64,000 nucleotides of DNA from assembly GCA_950295325.1 (NCBI GenBank), contig OX485809.1:34534001-34598000 (forward strand), written 5' to 3'. The stretch comes from Polytrichum commune. Lineage: Eukaryota > Streptophyta > Polytrichopsida > Polytrichales > Polytrichaceae. The position numbers and the translations under genes are program-made. Positions 1 to 12,852 of this stretch are shown in pieces (the first letter of the stretch is position 1; the number at the start of each line of letters is the position of its first letter). Under the pieces are notes generated by a model, which saw nothing but the letters and a program-made list of their open reading frames with translations, ran no database searches and had not been told where the DNA came from.

Positions 1-333
1 GAGTTAGACAACTCTCGATGAGGTGCACTGGAGTTAGACCACTCCATAATTGGAAAGATAAATGCTATTCATTGGAGTTAGACAACTCTAATGAATAGAT
101 AGATCTAGTTGGAATTAGACAGTTCCAACTGGAATAAAGGATGGATGTATTTAGTTGGAATTAGACAATTCCAACTAGAAAGAAGGATGGATGAATCCAA
201 TTGGAATTAGACAGTTTCAATTGGAAGAATGAGATCAAGATAAGAGATGGAAGAAGGTTCTAGAAGAACCAAAGATAGAAGATTCATAGTAGAACTAAAA
301 GATAGAGCTATGAATATAATACTTTTATTATAT
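1..333. repeat. Train of about nine consecutive hairpins
   Basis: Six inverted repeats share a loop reading (T)AGAC: 1-14, 30-45, 65-98, 107-130, 153-176 and 197-224. The stem at 153-176 is a perfect 10 bp (AGTTGGAATT against AATTCCAACT). The one at 65-98 extends to about 15 bp with a single G.T wobble. Several mismatches in the others are also of the G.T or A.C wobble type. Three further stems follow at 256-270, 283-314 and 315-333. The window starts inside the array, so it may be longer. It sits upstream of a probable LTR end; function unknown. Confidence 0.75.
253..265. promoter_or_regulatory. Heat-shock-element-like triplet
   Basis: Three alternating units GAAnnTTCnnGAA occur with exact 5-bp phasing. 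This is the consensus heat-shock factor site known from plant heat-responsive retrotransposon LTRs. The match is seen; activity is inference, and the same bases form a short hairpin. Confidence 0.35.
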
Positions 334-364
334 GTAAAAATAGAAAGTGAAAGTAGTGCTTTGG

Positions 365-575
365 CATAAGAGGAAGCTGGGGGGAGGAGAGAGGATATTT
401 TTTTCTCTCTCCTATGGTCGGGTGGTTGAGCTTAGACCAATACCTACTTGGTCTACGATTGTAATATGACGTTATAAGATAAATAAACTGAGTGTTTCAA
501 CTTGTCATTTTGATTGATAATTGTGATTGTGAAAGTAGGTGACAAACCTGTGAGAGGTTTGTTACACACCCCCTC
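365..575 (+). mobile_element. Probable LTR terminal segment (partial)
   Basis: A purine-rich run (about 368-392), a polyadenylation-like AATAAA within 481-487 and a terminus reading TTGTTACA near 568-575 are arranged as in the R-U5 part of a plant LTR. No primer-binding site follows, so this would be a 3' or solo LTR. No coding part is in the window. The assignment rests on layout only. Confidence 0.3.
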
Positions 576-1219
576 ACTCTAGTGAATGATTGAGGCCCAC
601 TTTCTTAGAAGGTCATTTGTCACCCTTGTATAATAGCTTGGGGAAAAGCCTTTATGTTTTCTTTTGATCTAGAGAGGACCCCATAATTCTTGTAAGTGTT
701 AACTCTTAAAGGTTGAGGGAAATGTTTTTGTTCATATAATCATTGCTACCCTACAATACTTGCACACATTTTCATGTTATAATATTTTGGACAATTAAAA
801 ATTTGTATGAACAATCCTAACCCTATGCAACTTACATTTATATGATTAGATTTACTACGAGAGGTTCTCATTTGTTCTAAATTATCTTAGGCGATTTTGG
901 GTTGTTTTGCGTTAGTTCTTCTTATTCTATATGTTCTTTTTTATCTTTTTTTTCTTCTTCTCACAATAACATAAATTATGGCTCACGTATGTTATTGTAG
1001 AGGAACAAGGAGGCTTAAACATTTTATAATGAAAAAAATTGATTGTTTATTTATCATTTATATAGTATTAGTTATTTCAAAATTTTGTTTTTGAATTACA
1101 TTGGAAGAATACTTGGGAGTGATGACGGAGCGATTCATTAAATATTGTTTGTTCATTGTGCATTCTTGTGCCTCACAAATTCAAGGTGAGCTTCTTCTAC
1201 CTTTTCTATCAACCTCGTA

Positions 1220-3130
1220 TTAAATGTTTGCAAAGTTGTAATGTAATATATTTAATAAAATATAAGTGTTTTCAATGTAATTTTATATTTTTCTAATGAT
1301 ATGTCACCCCTATATAAATATAATTTGTGCTCTTAATTTCAATATAAAATTATGTTGTGATGGTCAATTTTTTTAAGTTAATATGAATCTAGAGTATACA
1401 ACGGACTTTATAAGAATGAAGTAGATTGGTTTAAATCAATTTTATGAAAATATTGAAGAAATAAATAATGAAAAAATAAACATAAAATATATTGCATTTG
1501 AGAATGATCATGAAATGCAATAATATTTTAGGGTTTCATATAATGAACGTAATTATTTTGATTTTTATGTTATCTAGTTGGTACATGTTTCCACTTAAGG
1601 CCTATACTTATATAATCTAATATATTAAAGGAGAGATTATTCTCACTAAAAATACGATTGAGGATGTTGATCCACAATTTGTTAATTTAGATTGGGCCAC
1701 CTATGTCATAAACCATGAAACTTTTACAAAATGTGAAAAAATTGAAGCCAATTTGGTTGTATGTAGGTTAGCAAATCATGAAGATAGATTGTACAATTTT
1801 TTTCTAAAATTCATCTTATATTCATTTTTTTGAAGAATGAAAAAATTAGTTACTTTGTTATATATTTCCCGCGATCTACATTTGGGAATGACAACCATCC
1901 GAAACCATATTCTAAGTGAAATTTGGCTAGTAGGAGCGACTTACATTCTGGCATAAAACATTAATTAACCATTATTGGCATGTAAATTCATTGAGCGAAT
2001 TAGAAAAATATTCGAGAGATAGTTGAGATAAACACTACGCGTTCAGATTTAAAAAGGCATTTCAAATTGTTGAAAATTACTGAATGATCTAAAATTACAC
2101 TGAATGTTATGAATGAATAAAACATGTCAAGTATGGATTTGAAAGTTATAATTTGACAAATGTTATATCAAAATATCTGAGCTATAAAAAATAAATGTAC
2201 TGACATATGAAAGTATACAAATACACATGATATTTGAGCATTAACTCCTTCATTTTATTTTCAAATAAATTTTATGACACTTTAATAACCTTGTCAAAAT
2301 ATATATTTTTGTTTATGTTGAGTTGGAGTTTGAACATCATTCAAAGATTTTGTTGAAATACAATAATAATATCTATGAATATTTTCTAAATATATTATGT
2401 GAAATATTGATTTTGTATCCCCACCAGCCAACCATGATTCAGATGATGTCCTCGAATGACTTTCATTTTTAATGTGGATCACATGAAGTATGTAACAATT
2501 TTTTTTCACTCCTTAACATAAATGAATATAAGTCGATTTAATAAAAAAAATATTGTGCAATCCATTTTCATCATTTGCTAACCTACACACAATCAAACTA
2601 GCTTCAAATTTTTTCGTTTTGAAAAAACTTTACGTTTTATGACATAGGTGGTCCGATCTAAATTAACAAATTGCGAATCAACATCCACAACTATAATTAT
2701 AGTGGGAATAATTTCCCCTTCATTATATTAAATCATGTAAGTATATGTCTTAAGTGAAAACATGTACCAAATAAAGGGCAAAAAATAAAAATGATTATGC
2801 TCATTATTTGAAACTTCAATATCATTGTGTATTTTATCATCATTCTCATATATAATATATTCCATGTTTCTTTTCTCATCATTGACTTCTTCAATATCTT
2901 CATAGAAATTTGGTTGAAAATATTATCCTTCATTCTTATAAAGTCCGCTATGTACTTTAGATTCATATTAACTTCAAGAAATGACCATCACAACATGATT
3001 TTTTTTATTAAAATTAAGAGTACAAATTACATTCATATAGGCGTGGCACATCATTATGAAAATGAGAAATTCTATTCAAAACACTCACATTTAATGAATT
3101 ACATTATACTACAACTTTACAAATATTTAG
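1220..3130. repeat. Large imperfect inverted repeat, arms about 620 bp
   Basis: The arm at about 1220-1840 matches the reverse complement of about 2505-3130 over nearly its full length, with scattered substitutions and small indels. The spacer is about 660 bp. Both arms hold the same degenerate reading frame, interrupted by stops in the left arm and split into two short frames (2294-2509 and 2733-2966, minus) in the right. It could be a fold-back element or two copies of one element inserted head to head. The encoded sequence was not recognised. Confidence 0.7.
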
Positions 3131-3149
3131 ACCTTCGTACCAGCCTAGC

Positions 3150-5030
3150 CACTTAGCCCCAACAAGACCTTAAAACCAACCTTCTTGAAAAAAGAAATAC
3201 ATGAGGCATGTGGCCCCACCCCGCCTTGGTGACGAGCAACAACCCTTGCCCCTGCCACCTAGGACCACTAAGGCCCTTGGATGGGTCTTGGTGAATCAAC
3301 GGGCCAGATGCACCATGGCTGTGACCACGCAAGGCCCATTCACAACGCCTTCCTGACGCGGTAGGGGGTATTGGGCTATTTCATTCTCTTTTCTTCCTTC
3401 TTTCCTTTCTGGGCTCCTGTTATGTGGTTCATTCCGAAGGATGGCTAGGGTATCTGGTCCTTGAGCTTTGATCGGTTGTGTCCGAGTTTGGATCATGAAG
3501 CTTCACTCTTGTACTTGGCCTCTGAGTTGGGTCCTTCTCCTAATCTGGTGCTCTCTTTCTGTCTGGTCCTTCTTTGATATATTGAAGGTGGTTGCTCTGA
3601 AGGTGGTTGCTCTGCCATCGATCTCCAGTCCTCGAACAAACCTTAAGCTCTGTATATCACCATATGGGAGTGCTAAAGCTCTAGACATTATAACACGGCA
3701 CTCACACCTATCTCTCGATCGAGTACTCTTTCTTTTGCTCTCAGCTTGTCATCATTTGCTTCGTGAAATGCAAACTTGCTTGACGTTGGATATGCATTCC
3801 TTTGTTTTGCTATGTTTCTAATTGCAAGTGCATTGTGGTAGCAAATATATTGTGTAACAATCGAATTGAAGCAAATACATTATGTAACGAATGTGTCCGG
3901 CTCTGGATCGGGAGTCCAACATCGTGGTGCTCTTCTTGTGCATCTGTACTCAAGATACAGAACATAGTTTTTGCATCGCAGCTTCAAGCCCCTGAACGCT
4001 CATGTGGGAGTATCAGGAAGAACCTCTAGTACACGACGAATGTGTTGAACGTCTTACTGCTGATCGAACTCTTATGAATCTTACACTTCAACTTCTGTGG
4101 GCACATACCTACACTCTTATCTTCTAAAGCTTGTTGGATCTGATATTGCTCTCCTTCACAACCGGAAACCTTGTTGTAATGCTCAGTCCAGATCCAGATC
4201 AAAAATCAAACCTAGTGTTTCCGCTTAATCCAAATCTGTATGCTCATAGTCAGATCTACACTAATCAAAACTCACTAGACCTTGATCGGATGCAAAAATA
4301 CTCATATACGCCACATAAATTTAGGGAGGTGACTTAAAAAAAACACTCATTTGAAGGTTTTAAAGAAGGGCATGAAGATATATATGATTTTTCAAGTCAA
4401 AGTGTTTTTTTCAACAACCTAACATGTTTCGTTAGCCAAATTTGAAGATTTCTTTATGCAATTATATATCCCTCGTAGATTTATAGGACACTCAAAATAG
4501 AGCGCAAAACAGATATCAAACCCTAATCAATGGAAGTAATTCACGTCGGTACAATCCGACATTCACTTTTTTGCGTTCTTTTTAACAACAATCACGGAAA
4601 GCCAACACATTAACACTAGCACAGATCATGGCTCTTTTGAACACGAAAAAAAGCCATTTTATCACAAAAGGAGTCATTTGCACTAGTGTTCAAAACTTGG
4701 TTCATGGTTCCCCAGCTAGTCCAAAAAAACATTGTTCAAATCGTATGCTAAGGGCCATGCCCCTTTTGACACAAACCTCCTCCTATTGTAGGCCTTGTTA
4801 GATTATCCACCTCCATCTCAGATTTTATGACAAATTAATTTTGATGGATCCTGACACAAATATATTCTTGTATACAAATGTAAATCTCGTTTTTGATACT
4901 TACCATTTTTTGACATGGTAAAATTTGGTATATATTAATTTTTTGTAACTTTAGGTGGTATAATTCAACGGTAAGTTTTAGTGGTAAGTTTTAGAAAATG
5001 AATAATCATATACATTTGATTAAAAGCCAC
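3150..5030. other. Intergenic, no gene recognised
   Basis: Short open frames only (longest 117 codons at 3468-3821, plus), none with a recognisable motif or splice structure. The part up to about 4100 is somewhat richer in GC than its surroundings. Nothing else is supported here. Confidence 0.5.
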
Positions 5031-5034
5031 ATCT

Positions 5035-5155
5035 AATATGTAGGTAGGCCCTTCTCACAAGAAGATGAGGCCAAGGGGTGTTGGCCAAAGGATTCAAATC
5101 TTGGACCTCACAATCTCACTCCAACACCTTAGCCATCTACTCATTACAAATCACA
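5035..5155 (-). mobile_element. tRNA-derived SINE-like head
   Basis: Read on the minus strand, an RNA polymerase III A box (TGGCTAAGGTGTTGG, 5121-5135) is followed about 20 bases later by a B box (GATTTGAATCC, 5090-5100). The flanks do not fold as a complete tRNA acceptor stem, so a tRNA-related SINE promoter fits better than a functional tRNA. No poly(A) tail or target duplication was identified. An alternative is a decayed tRNA gene. Confidence 0.4.
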
Positions 5156-5304
5156 TGTGTAAATAAATGGCTTTGAAGCACTTTGTATGTGATTCCAATT
5201 TTTACCTTGTAATGTAAGAATGTGAAGGAGAAAACCTCTCACTCATCGAACATAAAAATTTGTCTCTTATAGATTTTTGGTAGATTCATCTCAAATGTTT
5301 TGGA

Positions 5305-5640
5305 CTATACTAATTTGGGGTCTTTGAACCTAAATCCGGTGTCTTAATGTTTGAATGTAGTAGAATGTGGCTTGTATACTATTTCAGGGTTTCATTGTTG
5401 GATGAATGAAAAACATTTGTATGTGATAATGTCCTCTCTCTTTCACATTGGTAATACGTAGGGAGGTGACTAAATTATTTTGGGGTCTTTAAACCTAAAT
5501 CCGGTGTCTAAATGATTTAATATAGTAAACATGTAGCTTGTTTATTATTTCAGGGTTTCTTTGTTGGATGAATGAAAAACACTTGTAGGCGGTAATTTCC
5601 TCTTTCTTGTTCACATTGGTAATTACTTAGAAAGGTGGCT
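5305..5640. repeat. Two-copy tandem duplication, period 165 bp
   Basis: The segment beginning near GGGGTCTTT at 5317 recurs from 5482. Both copies run through a shared GGGTTTC-GTTGGATGAATG block and end at CACATTGGTAAT. Divergence is moderate, so the duplication is not recent. Confidence 0.75.
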
Positions 5641-6553
5641 CACATCTAGATTTAAACTAGATCTACAAGATCTCTAAAAAGAAACAAAGATAGAACATTC
5701 CTTCATGAAGATTCCATAATCAACATGAAATTTAATTTGTGAACTTTAATGAGTAGCCAAAAATATAACAATCTGGAGGAGGGGACATAGACAACTCTAA
5801 GAAGATCTCTAAATTAAACAAAATGAGAACATAGGTCCCTTTTTGTACGATACATTTAAAAATATGCATGGAATCTAGATATCATGGATAAAATTAATGA
5901 AATCTATGACTAATAAGTAACCAAAAATATAATTGAAACTTCACGGACCTAACGCATAGTGAACAAAATAGCAAGACGGTACCATGGCCCACAAGAATGT
6001 GATTATTATCTACAAGACTAATAGCACAAATTTAGTGGTGATCCAGATGACAAAATGGCTCAATGACGGTTTAGAATGAGCGTGATCCATGGACACAAAT
6101 GAAAATTGTGTTCATTCCAAGTGTACAAAAGAACCATGATTTGTACTAGTGTAACTTACCGCCAAACAGTGTTCAAGCTCTACCTATAGCATGCAATAAT
6201 AAGGTTCAGATTCCAAGACAACCTCATGCTTAGATCAGTGTAAAATCAGCATTCGATTCAAAAACGAATGCGAGCATCACACATGATGGAAGCGAGGGGG
6301 AGGTACTGCACATCAGCCTGCACATGTTGCAGGAAATCTGAATTTAGGGCGTCCTTGTGTCAGATGATTAAAAGACTCCACGGATGATGACGATTTCTCA
6401 AATATAAAAACCGTCCTTGCTGGAAAAACTGACATTACGTGAGAATGTTGGGCCCTTAGATTTGGCTCCTTCCTGTACATACAGTATAACATCTGCATCT
6501 CTGGATCTAAGCAGCTTTTAAGATACTTTTCCTATGTGTTTGGACACACAGAT

Positions 6554-6750
6554 CACTGACAGCTAGTTACAGATTAACCAGTTGAAGTTCGAGAGTTCAG
6601 GAGAATTACGATCATTTTAGAGGAATCTACGGAGTATACCTCAAATGAATGAAGCAAAATTGGAAGATGTCAACATGTAACCGGTTGGATTTAGAATCAC
6701 TCGGATCTTGACCCACTATGCATGCTCAAAAACTTTCTTCCCGGGCACTG
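6554..6750 (+). mobile_element. AACCGGTT-rich hAT-like MITE, copy 1 (truncated)
   Basis: Shares the body of the 226-bp family defined by the intact copy at 28637-28862: a GATCATTTTAGAGGAATCTA block, GATGTCAACATGTAACCGG, and the terminus GCCCGGG-CACTG in the same orientation as 54487-54716. The left part is shortened. No clean target duplication found. Confidence 0.65.
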
Positions 6751-6794
6751 TTACACACAGCATTCCACCACGAATCATCCATGAATGTCTGTTT

Positions 6795-7009
6795 CTATGT
6801 CCAGGAAGAACTGGTGGTAAGTTACAGATGATGAACCGGTTGACGTTGGAGACTCCAGAAGAATTACCGATCATTTTAGAGGATTCTATAGAAGAATATA
6901 CCTCAAATGAATGAAAGCAACACTGGAAGATGTCAACATGTAACCGGTTCAATTTGAAATCACTAGGATCTTGACTGACTATATATGCCCAAAAACTTCC
7001 CGGGCACTG
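6795..7009 (+). mobile_element. AACCGGTT-rich hAT-like MITE, copy 2
   Basis: Follows copy 1 in the same orientation after 44 bp, with the same central and terminal blocks and the right end CCCGGGCACTG. Two AACCGGTT-type palindromes are preserved. Flanking 8-mers do not match, which suggests either decay or local tandem duplication with copy 1 rather than independent insertion. Confidence 0.65.
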
Positions 7010-7144
7010 GTACGGATACAGATATTGAGAGCAAGTATGAATAAGTACTGTAGTGTAATTTTTACTTGACTTGCCACATCGATTTGTCTTGATAGGGTGG
7101 TTGACCATGACTCTTTTCAGTCATGAACGGAGAAGAACCAACTG

Positions 7145-7531
7145 CTACACTTGATTATCCCAACTCGTGAAGGAGGGTTAATAGTGTGTGTGGGATATTA
7201 GTGAAGGTGATAATAAATTTCTTTACGCTATGAAATTAGTGTCATTAAAAAAGCTAGGAAATGTCGTTCATCTCGATGAGGTGTACTATTCATTGAAAGT
7301 ACTGGCATTATTCACCGACAAACATGTGTTTGCATATAATGTTTTTGTATTGCTCTTCGAGCACCTTAGAGCCCTCACTAAGTTTTTTTAAATGCATGGT
7401 AAATGAGCATGTATCCATGAATTTAATATCAATAAGTCAAAAAACTAGCCCTTGCTAATTTTGAGATTTGGCAAAATAGTGCATGGTTTTGGAATCAGTA
7501 CCACACATACTAATTGGGATAATCACTGTAG
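7145..7531. mobile_element. MITE with GATTATCCCAA terminal repeats, copy 1
   Basis: The ends are inverted copies of each other: CTACACTTGATTATCCCAA at the left, and the right end reads as its complement with few changes (TTGGGATAATCACTGTAG). The interior matches 49069-49466 at high similarity. This copy keeps the uninterrupted TAATTGGG site that is split by an insertion in the other copy. Open frames here (for example 7188-7391) are incidental. Confidence 0.7.
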
Positions 7532-7740
7532 TTATGGATAAATTGCTTGAGTTTGAGAAATATCCGGTTGCAATTCAAGACTTTAGGAGAATTACTAATC
7601 ATTTTAGAGAAATTCATAGAATATACACTAAATTAATATTAAAAACATGAAAGATGTCAACATGTAACTAATTGGACTTAAAAATACTAGGATTTTAGTC
7701 AATCATGCCCAAATGTCTCCTTGGATGATGCTTATGATTC
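7532..7740 (+). mobile_element. AACCGGTT-type MITE, decayed copy 3
   Basis: Directly abuts the preceding MITE. It keeps the family blocks (AATCATTTTAGAGAAATTCA, GATGTCAACATGTAAC) but most CCGG cores have mutated, as expected for methylated CpG decay. The termini are not definable. Confidence 0.55.
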
Positions 7741-9540
7741 GAGAGTTACATGGGCCATGACTAGATGCCCACCTCTTTGAGCTTGACCCCTACTACCCCT
7801 AGCATTAATCCTAACTCTATTTGTAGAACAATATGGCTCCTATCATGTGCCTCTCCCCTAGATTACTATATCTTCTTATCTTTGAAGAATTTGAAGAATG
7901 CCTACTTAAATCTTCAAATGAGAGCACATATTCTCAGTCTTCAAAATGTGGTAGATAATGTCTTAAGATCTACTTATTCACTATGTAGGTATGGGTAATT
8001 TTAAAAAATAACCCGAGAGGTCGTTTTTTGGCCCTCATTTCCACCTCTAGTTTCCTCACCTATGTGGCCTAAGTGGTATTTAATCAACATGGAGCGTACT
8101 AATCCCAAGTGGTTTGCTAACTTCCAAGTATCTCACTAATGACTTACCCATTTGAAACAATTCATTCTTTGTAGTCATAACTCACTAATTCCCAAGTGGC
8201 CTATTAGCTACAAAATAGGCTCCCTTATCTTAAGTAACTTGCTAATTTTGTGTACCTTAGTTTTTGTGGATGCAGCTCGCTATTTTTACGTGGGCCATTA
8301 ACTAATATTCGGACATACCCTCATGTGGTGTTACCCTTGGTACCCGGTTCATATCCCCGATCCCGGTCTTTTACCTTATGGTGGCTCTCTTACAAACCCT
8401 CCTTATGGGCTCCTGTGTGGATGTGGCTCTCTCTCTTTGTAACGAAACTCTAATTCCTTGTTGGAAGTTTCTTTGGCATGAACCACCCAACCACGAGGTA
8501 AGTCAAAGGAACCTTACTCTTGCGCAAGAGCCCTTTATATACCTCCCCACCATGCATGGTTGTCTTAAGTTTAACTGAAGGAAAAAGCAAGTTCAACTAT
8601 AATGAACTCTATGCTTCTATTTCAAACTCATTTTAGACTACCGTTATCTTAGTTCTAGTCAACATGTACCAATAGTGGCCCATGTTACACTCTTGCTACC
8701 CTTGGCCGCCTTCTTCGGTCATCCTTGGTGCTCAGTTTTTGTCTCCTAGTTGCCACTAGATCAACACTCTTGGTTGGACTACTTTTGTTGTCGTAGAGTC
8801 TTTTGAATTAGGTCAACACACTAATAATATTCACTAAGAACTTAGCTCCCAAAATTAGGCCACTTAGTTGCATTTGTTTTTTGACCCCTTCACTTCAAGA
8901 TTCTAATGTTTTTTCTCAAGCAAGAACCAAATCCTCCAAGTTTGCATGCAAATAATATATCTCACCAAGAACACATATCCAAAATATTATATCAAGATTT
9001 CACTCCAATCATGCACAATACATCAAAATCAATATTCAAAAAAATTCCCTCATAAATCATATGTAGATGATATAACTATTGCCTCTAATGTCTCGCCTCA
9101 CTTCTCAAAATCACCTCAACACCCTTAAACATTCTAAAAACTTAGAAGCACTTAGAAAATGCTCATACTCTCGAAACCTTCTAATCATCAAAACTCCAAG
9201 ACTCAAATACCCATTCCAATGATTAAACACTCCAACTCCCCTTTCTTAAATATCTATCCCTTAGACCCCTTTGGCCAATAAGAAGTCAATGGGGTTAGGG
9301 CACAAGGGATCCCTTGGTAGGTAGGGTTCCGCCGCCGCCATTTAGCCTTAACTCATCATAACCTAACCTTAACAACCAACTTACATGGTATACAAACTAA
9401 GACCATTCCTCAACTAACCACAAACAATACATGAACTAGAACAATAATTATATTGGCATCAATCTAGTAGCATACTTAGGAACACAACTTATTCACATAA
9501 ATGTCTAAGTTTTAACCATTGACCGGCCCACATTACGACA
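7741..9540. other. Intergenic, no gene recognised
   Basis: AT-rich sequence with short incidental frames (the longest are 77 and 67 codons). No domain, splice structure or clear repeat boundary was found. Confidence 0.5.
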
Positions 9541-9559
9541 CGCTTGCAATTTTTTTAAA

Positions 9560-9800
9560 GAAATGAATGTAGAATCTAAAAATATGAAAAGTTATTTCTA
9601 GTCCCTCATGCCAAACTTGTGGTCGTTGTTTTAAAAATAAGGTAATGCATTCATTAAGTTGATTGGACTTTGTGTGAACTCCCCAGTCATATTATTATGA
9701 ACAAAGATGTTATTATCTATGCCAAAATACCACGGTCATAGGATAGTAGTGAGTGTATCTACAAATATTTTGCCTCCTGTACAATTCACGAGTTACCGCC
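9560..9800 (+). repeat. Dispersed repeat, copy 1 of 2
   Basis: Aligns with 13780-14010 in the same orientation. Shared landmarks are CCAAACTTGTGGT, GAACTCCC, ATCTATGCCA and ACTATAGGATA-like blocks. Nature unknown. The open frame at 9707-10054 begins inside it and is probably incidental. Confidence 0.55.
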
Positions 9801-12516
9801 CAGTGCTCATCGCTCACTACTCACCCCTCACCCCTCATATGATAACAATCCCTTGGTATGAGGAATCACTCCTCGACCAAGATTTAAGCGTCCTACCATC
9901 ATTCCTAGGTTGGAATACTTTTAATTCACAAGGACACTCCCTGATTTTTTTCCTTCCAATTCAAGTAACTTCAAAGACTATTGACTCCACAAAACCAACA
10001 AAGGTTCGAGGTAAAAATCCAAGTTCGTCTCTTTCAACATCAAAAATGATGTAGATTATATATTCACAAAAGAGCATGTGTTAATTCCCAAGGCTACCCC
10101 TTCTCCAATCAAACCATAATCTCCTCGTATCTTCTCCTTTCCAGATCCCCTAGACTATGACCTTAATTTGCAAAAGTCAATTAAATTTCTAATCCTACTA
10201 AGCTTCGTTCACATTGTTCTTCCTTGTCCACTTTAATTTGGCCAAAATTTTGACCCCACAACTTTAAAGAAAATGCCCAAACACAACATGTTGAAGGGCG
10301 AATGATACATGAGCAAGACCGTGAGGCCTAGGAGGAACATGAATTTGTTCCACTCCCATGCACATGATACGATGCTCAAGTAAATAAACAACTTCAATCG
10401 CTTGGAGCATGAGAGGAAGATAGTGTAATTTGCAACCCTTTTCCAAATTTTGAATCATGGTCAAGTACGAAATCCGGGAGTCTTTGTACACACTTCTAAA
10501 GGTACTAAAGAATCCTCAAATGCACTAGTCAATTTCTTTCGGTTGGGTTATGAGGGAGTTTATGTTCGGCATTGTGAAAGAAGAAATCCACACAAAAAAT
10601 TACAAGGTGAATTTCATTGCACTAACATACGATGAATACAATAGGTAATGAATCTTGGTTTCCTTGCCACGCCTATGTTATTGAGAGTATGCAATGCATG
10701 CCTTATCTAGTGGGTGCAAGCACGGTAAAGTGGACTATTCTTAATCCCTGCAAAGATTTAAGTTAAAGTGATTCCAAATTTTATACTTAACTATACTTGC
10801 GCTAGTGTATTTGCTTTCATTTCAAGTTATGCTTATGTATGTGAGTTTGTTTTCATTTCAAGTTGTGCTTATGTTTTCTTGTTCTTTTTCTTTCAATTTT
10901 AGATTATGCTTGATGTTATCATGGTGTTTTTTCATGTGTTGCATGTGTAGGCCCTCATGGACACTATGTTGTCCAATGCCAAAGCCACAATGGAACCAAC
11001 ACTTGTTGTGAACTTGGTGGAAGGTTGTGGCGTACCATTGATGCAAGTTGAGTTCTTTCATAATCCATTTCAAAGTTTTTAAAGCTTGGAGAGATGTGCT
11101 CAGTGCACGTCATTGGCTCGAGGAGGATGTATATTATGCCTCAAGCATACTAAAGGGCTCCTTGGACAATCATCCGGCATTGGTGTTTGGCTTGTATAGT
11201 TAGACTCATGTCCATATGACATTGTGTTTGATCAATGGATGGGGGCAGCAAAGGAGAAAAGTTCATAAGTTATACTTCATAAGAGGATACATGTGATAAG
11301 ATGAAACTTCAAGGTCTTAGAAGCTTGAGCAAAAATGATGAGAATGTGATGTGCTAGAAGCATGGGATGTGCTTCAACCTTTCTGTTTCCTTAAGAATCG
11401 CAACTTTCATGGCTTAGTGGAGGCCACACAATGGTTGAGTTCTACACATGGATTGTGTGACGTATATGAAAGTTTTTTCCTATTATTATTGATTTTGAAC
11501 TTATGGTAGGCATTGGAGTGTGTGTTTGTATTATGTTGTGCAAGTTGCATGTGTGAAGGTTTTACATTTGCTCCAGGTAGCATACATTACTTCCAACAAT
11601 AGGAGTTTGGCTATCGCACATTTCAAAATGTAGTCATTTAGCTTTAGAGCCCTTATGAATGTTGCCACTTTCCTTCAGACTATGTACGCATGTTGCCACT
11701 TTACTTTTGAGGCTTTTTGCATGTTGCCATTTTCCTTCCATTTAAACACACTTTAGCTGGCAAGTGGTTTGATGCAAACACATATGGAGCCATTTGTTCT
11801 TTTGCTAGTAAAAACCCTTGTCACCACTTGATGATTTTTATTTAGGTAACTGGAGCATGTGATTTCATCCAATTTCTAATACAACTCACCATATTAGCTA
11901 ATTGAGATTCATTGTCGTAGCCAATTTAGCATTTTCCGCAAACTTAAATAAAAAGGGCTAGTGCTTTGTATTGCCTTTCACATCATGGGTGGTATGAAAG
12001 TTTGGAGTTCAGTGGAATGTACCCCTCAACAATAAAGGGCTAACATTATGAAGAAGTCTACACTACCTTATAGATGTAAAGCATGTGCCTATTTGTTGTA
12101 GAACGAATTGGTACTTGCACAACCTGCATTTGTTGTTTGAACTTTGTCCTTGTGTAAAGTGTGTCAGGCATAACATACTCAATTGATGAGTTGTGCTCAT
12201 GGGCCTAAAAGTAGATATGAGTGCTAGTAGCACGGGAATGTGATGTGCTAGTAACACTTGAATACTAGTCAATAATGCCAGAGTCCCCACTGCTTCAAAT
12301 CAAATATGAAGCCAGGTGAGTGAGTAATCACTAAGTGAGTAATGCTTATGGGGATAATTGTACCTTTCTTGGTGATTGTTTTTGTATTGCGCATGTTTTA
12401 GAGTAATATTTTAGTTTGACTCTAGGCAAGCATGAGACTATGATCGTCATGAGAAAGTATGTGGTTACTTTTTTAAAACTAGACCACTTCTCATAGGATG
12501 TGAAACATGCAAATAA
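9801..12516. other. Intergenic, no gene recognised
   Basis: Contains repeated TTTCATTTCAAGTT-type words near 10816-10865 and incidental open frames of up to 75 codons on either strand. No conserved domain was recognised. Confidence 0.45.
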
Positions 12517-12852
12517 GGCCATTTCATACACGAGATTGAAGGCTCGTGACCATTGCATTTTTGGATCTCGTTGGTCAAAAAGGTTGAGACCATCCAAGTT
12601 CATTGCACATTAGAAGGTGGAGGCGTAAGGGTCCAAATAAATTCTCATGGGCGAAAAGTCTACATGGATTCTTAGATGGCATATTATGATTAGTATTTCA
12701 TGGTTTGCTAGATTTATATCCGACCCACCTCCAGGAGGTAGTCCTAGCACAAGTTCTGGCATACCATGTGAGTGGTACAACCTTTGGGTGGGAATGAATG
12801 GCCCTCACAATAACATATTCATGGCCCTTTGGCTTGTGCGTGAAGTGGTCCC
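12517..12852. mobile_element. GGGCCACTTCACACA-type MITE, copy 1
   Basis: The left end GGCCATTTCATACACGAG and the complement of the right end (GGGACCACTTCACGCAC) are diverged versions of the family terminal repeat. The interior matches 50700-50915 in the same orientation, then has an internal deletion before the right subterminal block. The frame at 12647-12934 lies across it and is not a gene. Confidence 0.65.

Noticed and set aside
1-225. CRISPR-like spacing of the hairpins
   Set aside because: Repeats are not identical, spacers are similar to each other, and the DNA is plant nuclear.
10005-10020. GGTTCGA word resembling a tRNA B box
   Set aside because: The remainder of the B box and any A box at proper distance are missing.
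9707-10054. 115-codon plus-strand ORF
   Set aside because: Starts within a dispersed repeat whose other copy has no matching frame.
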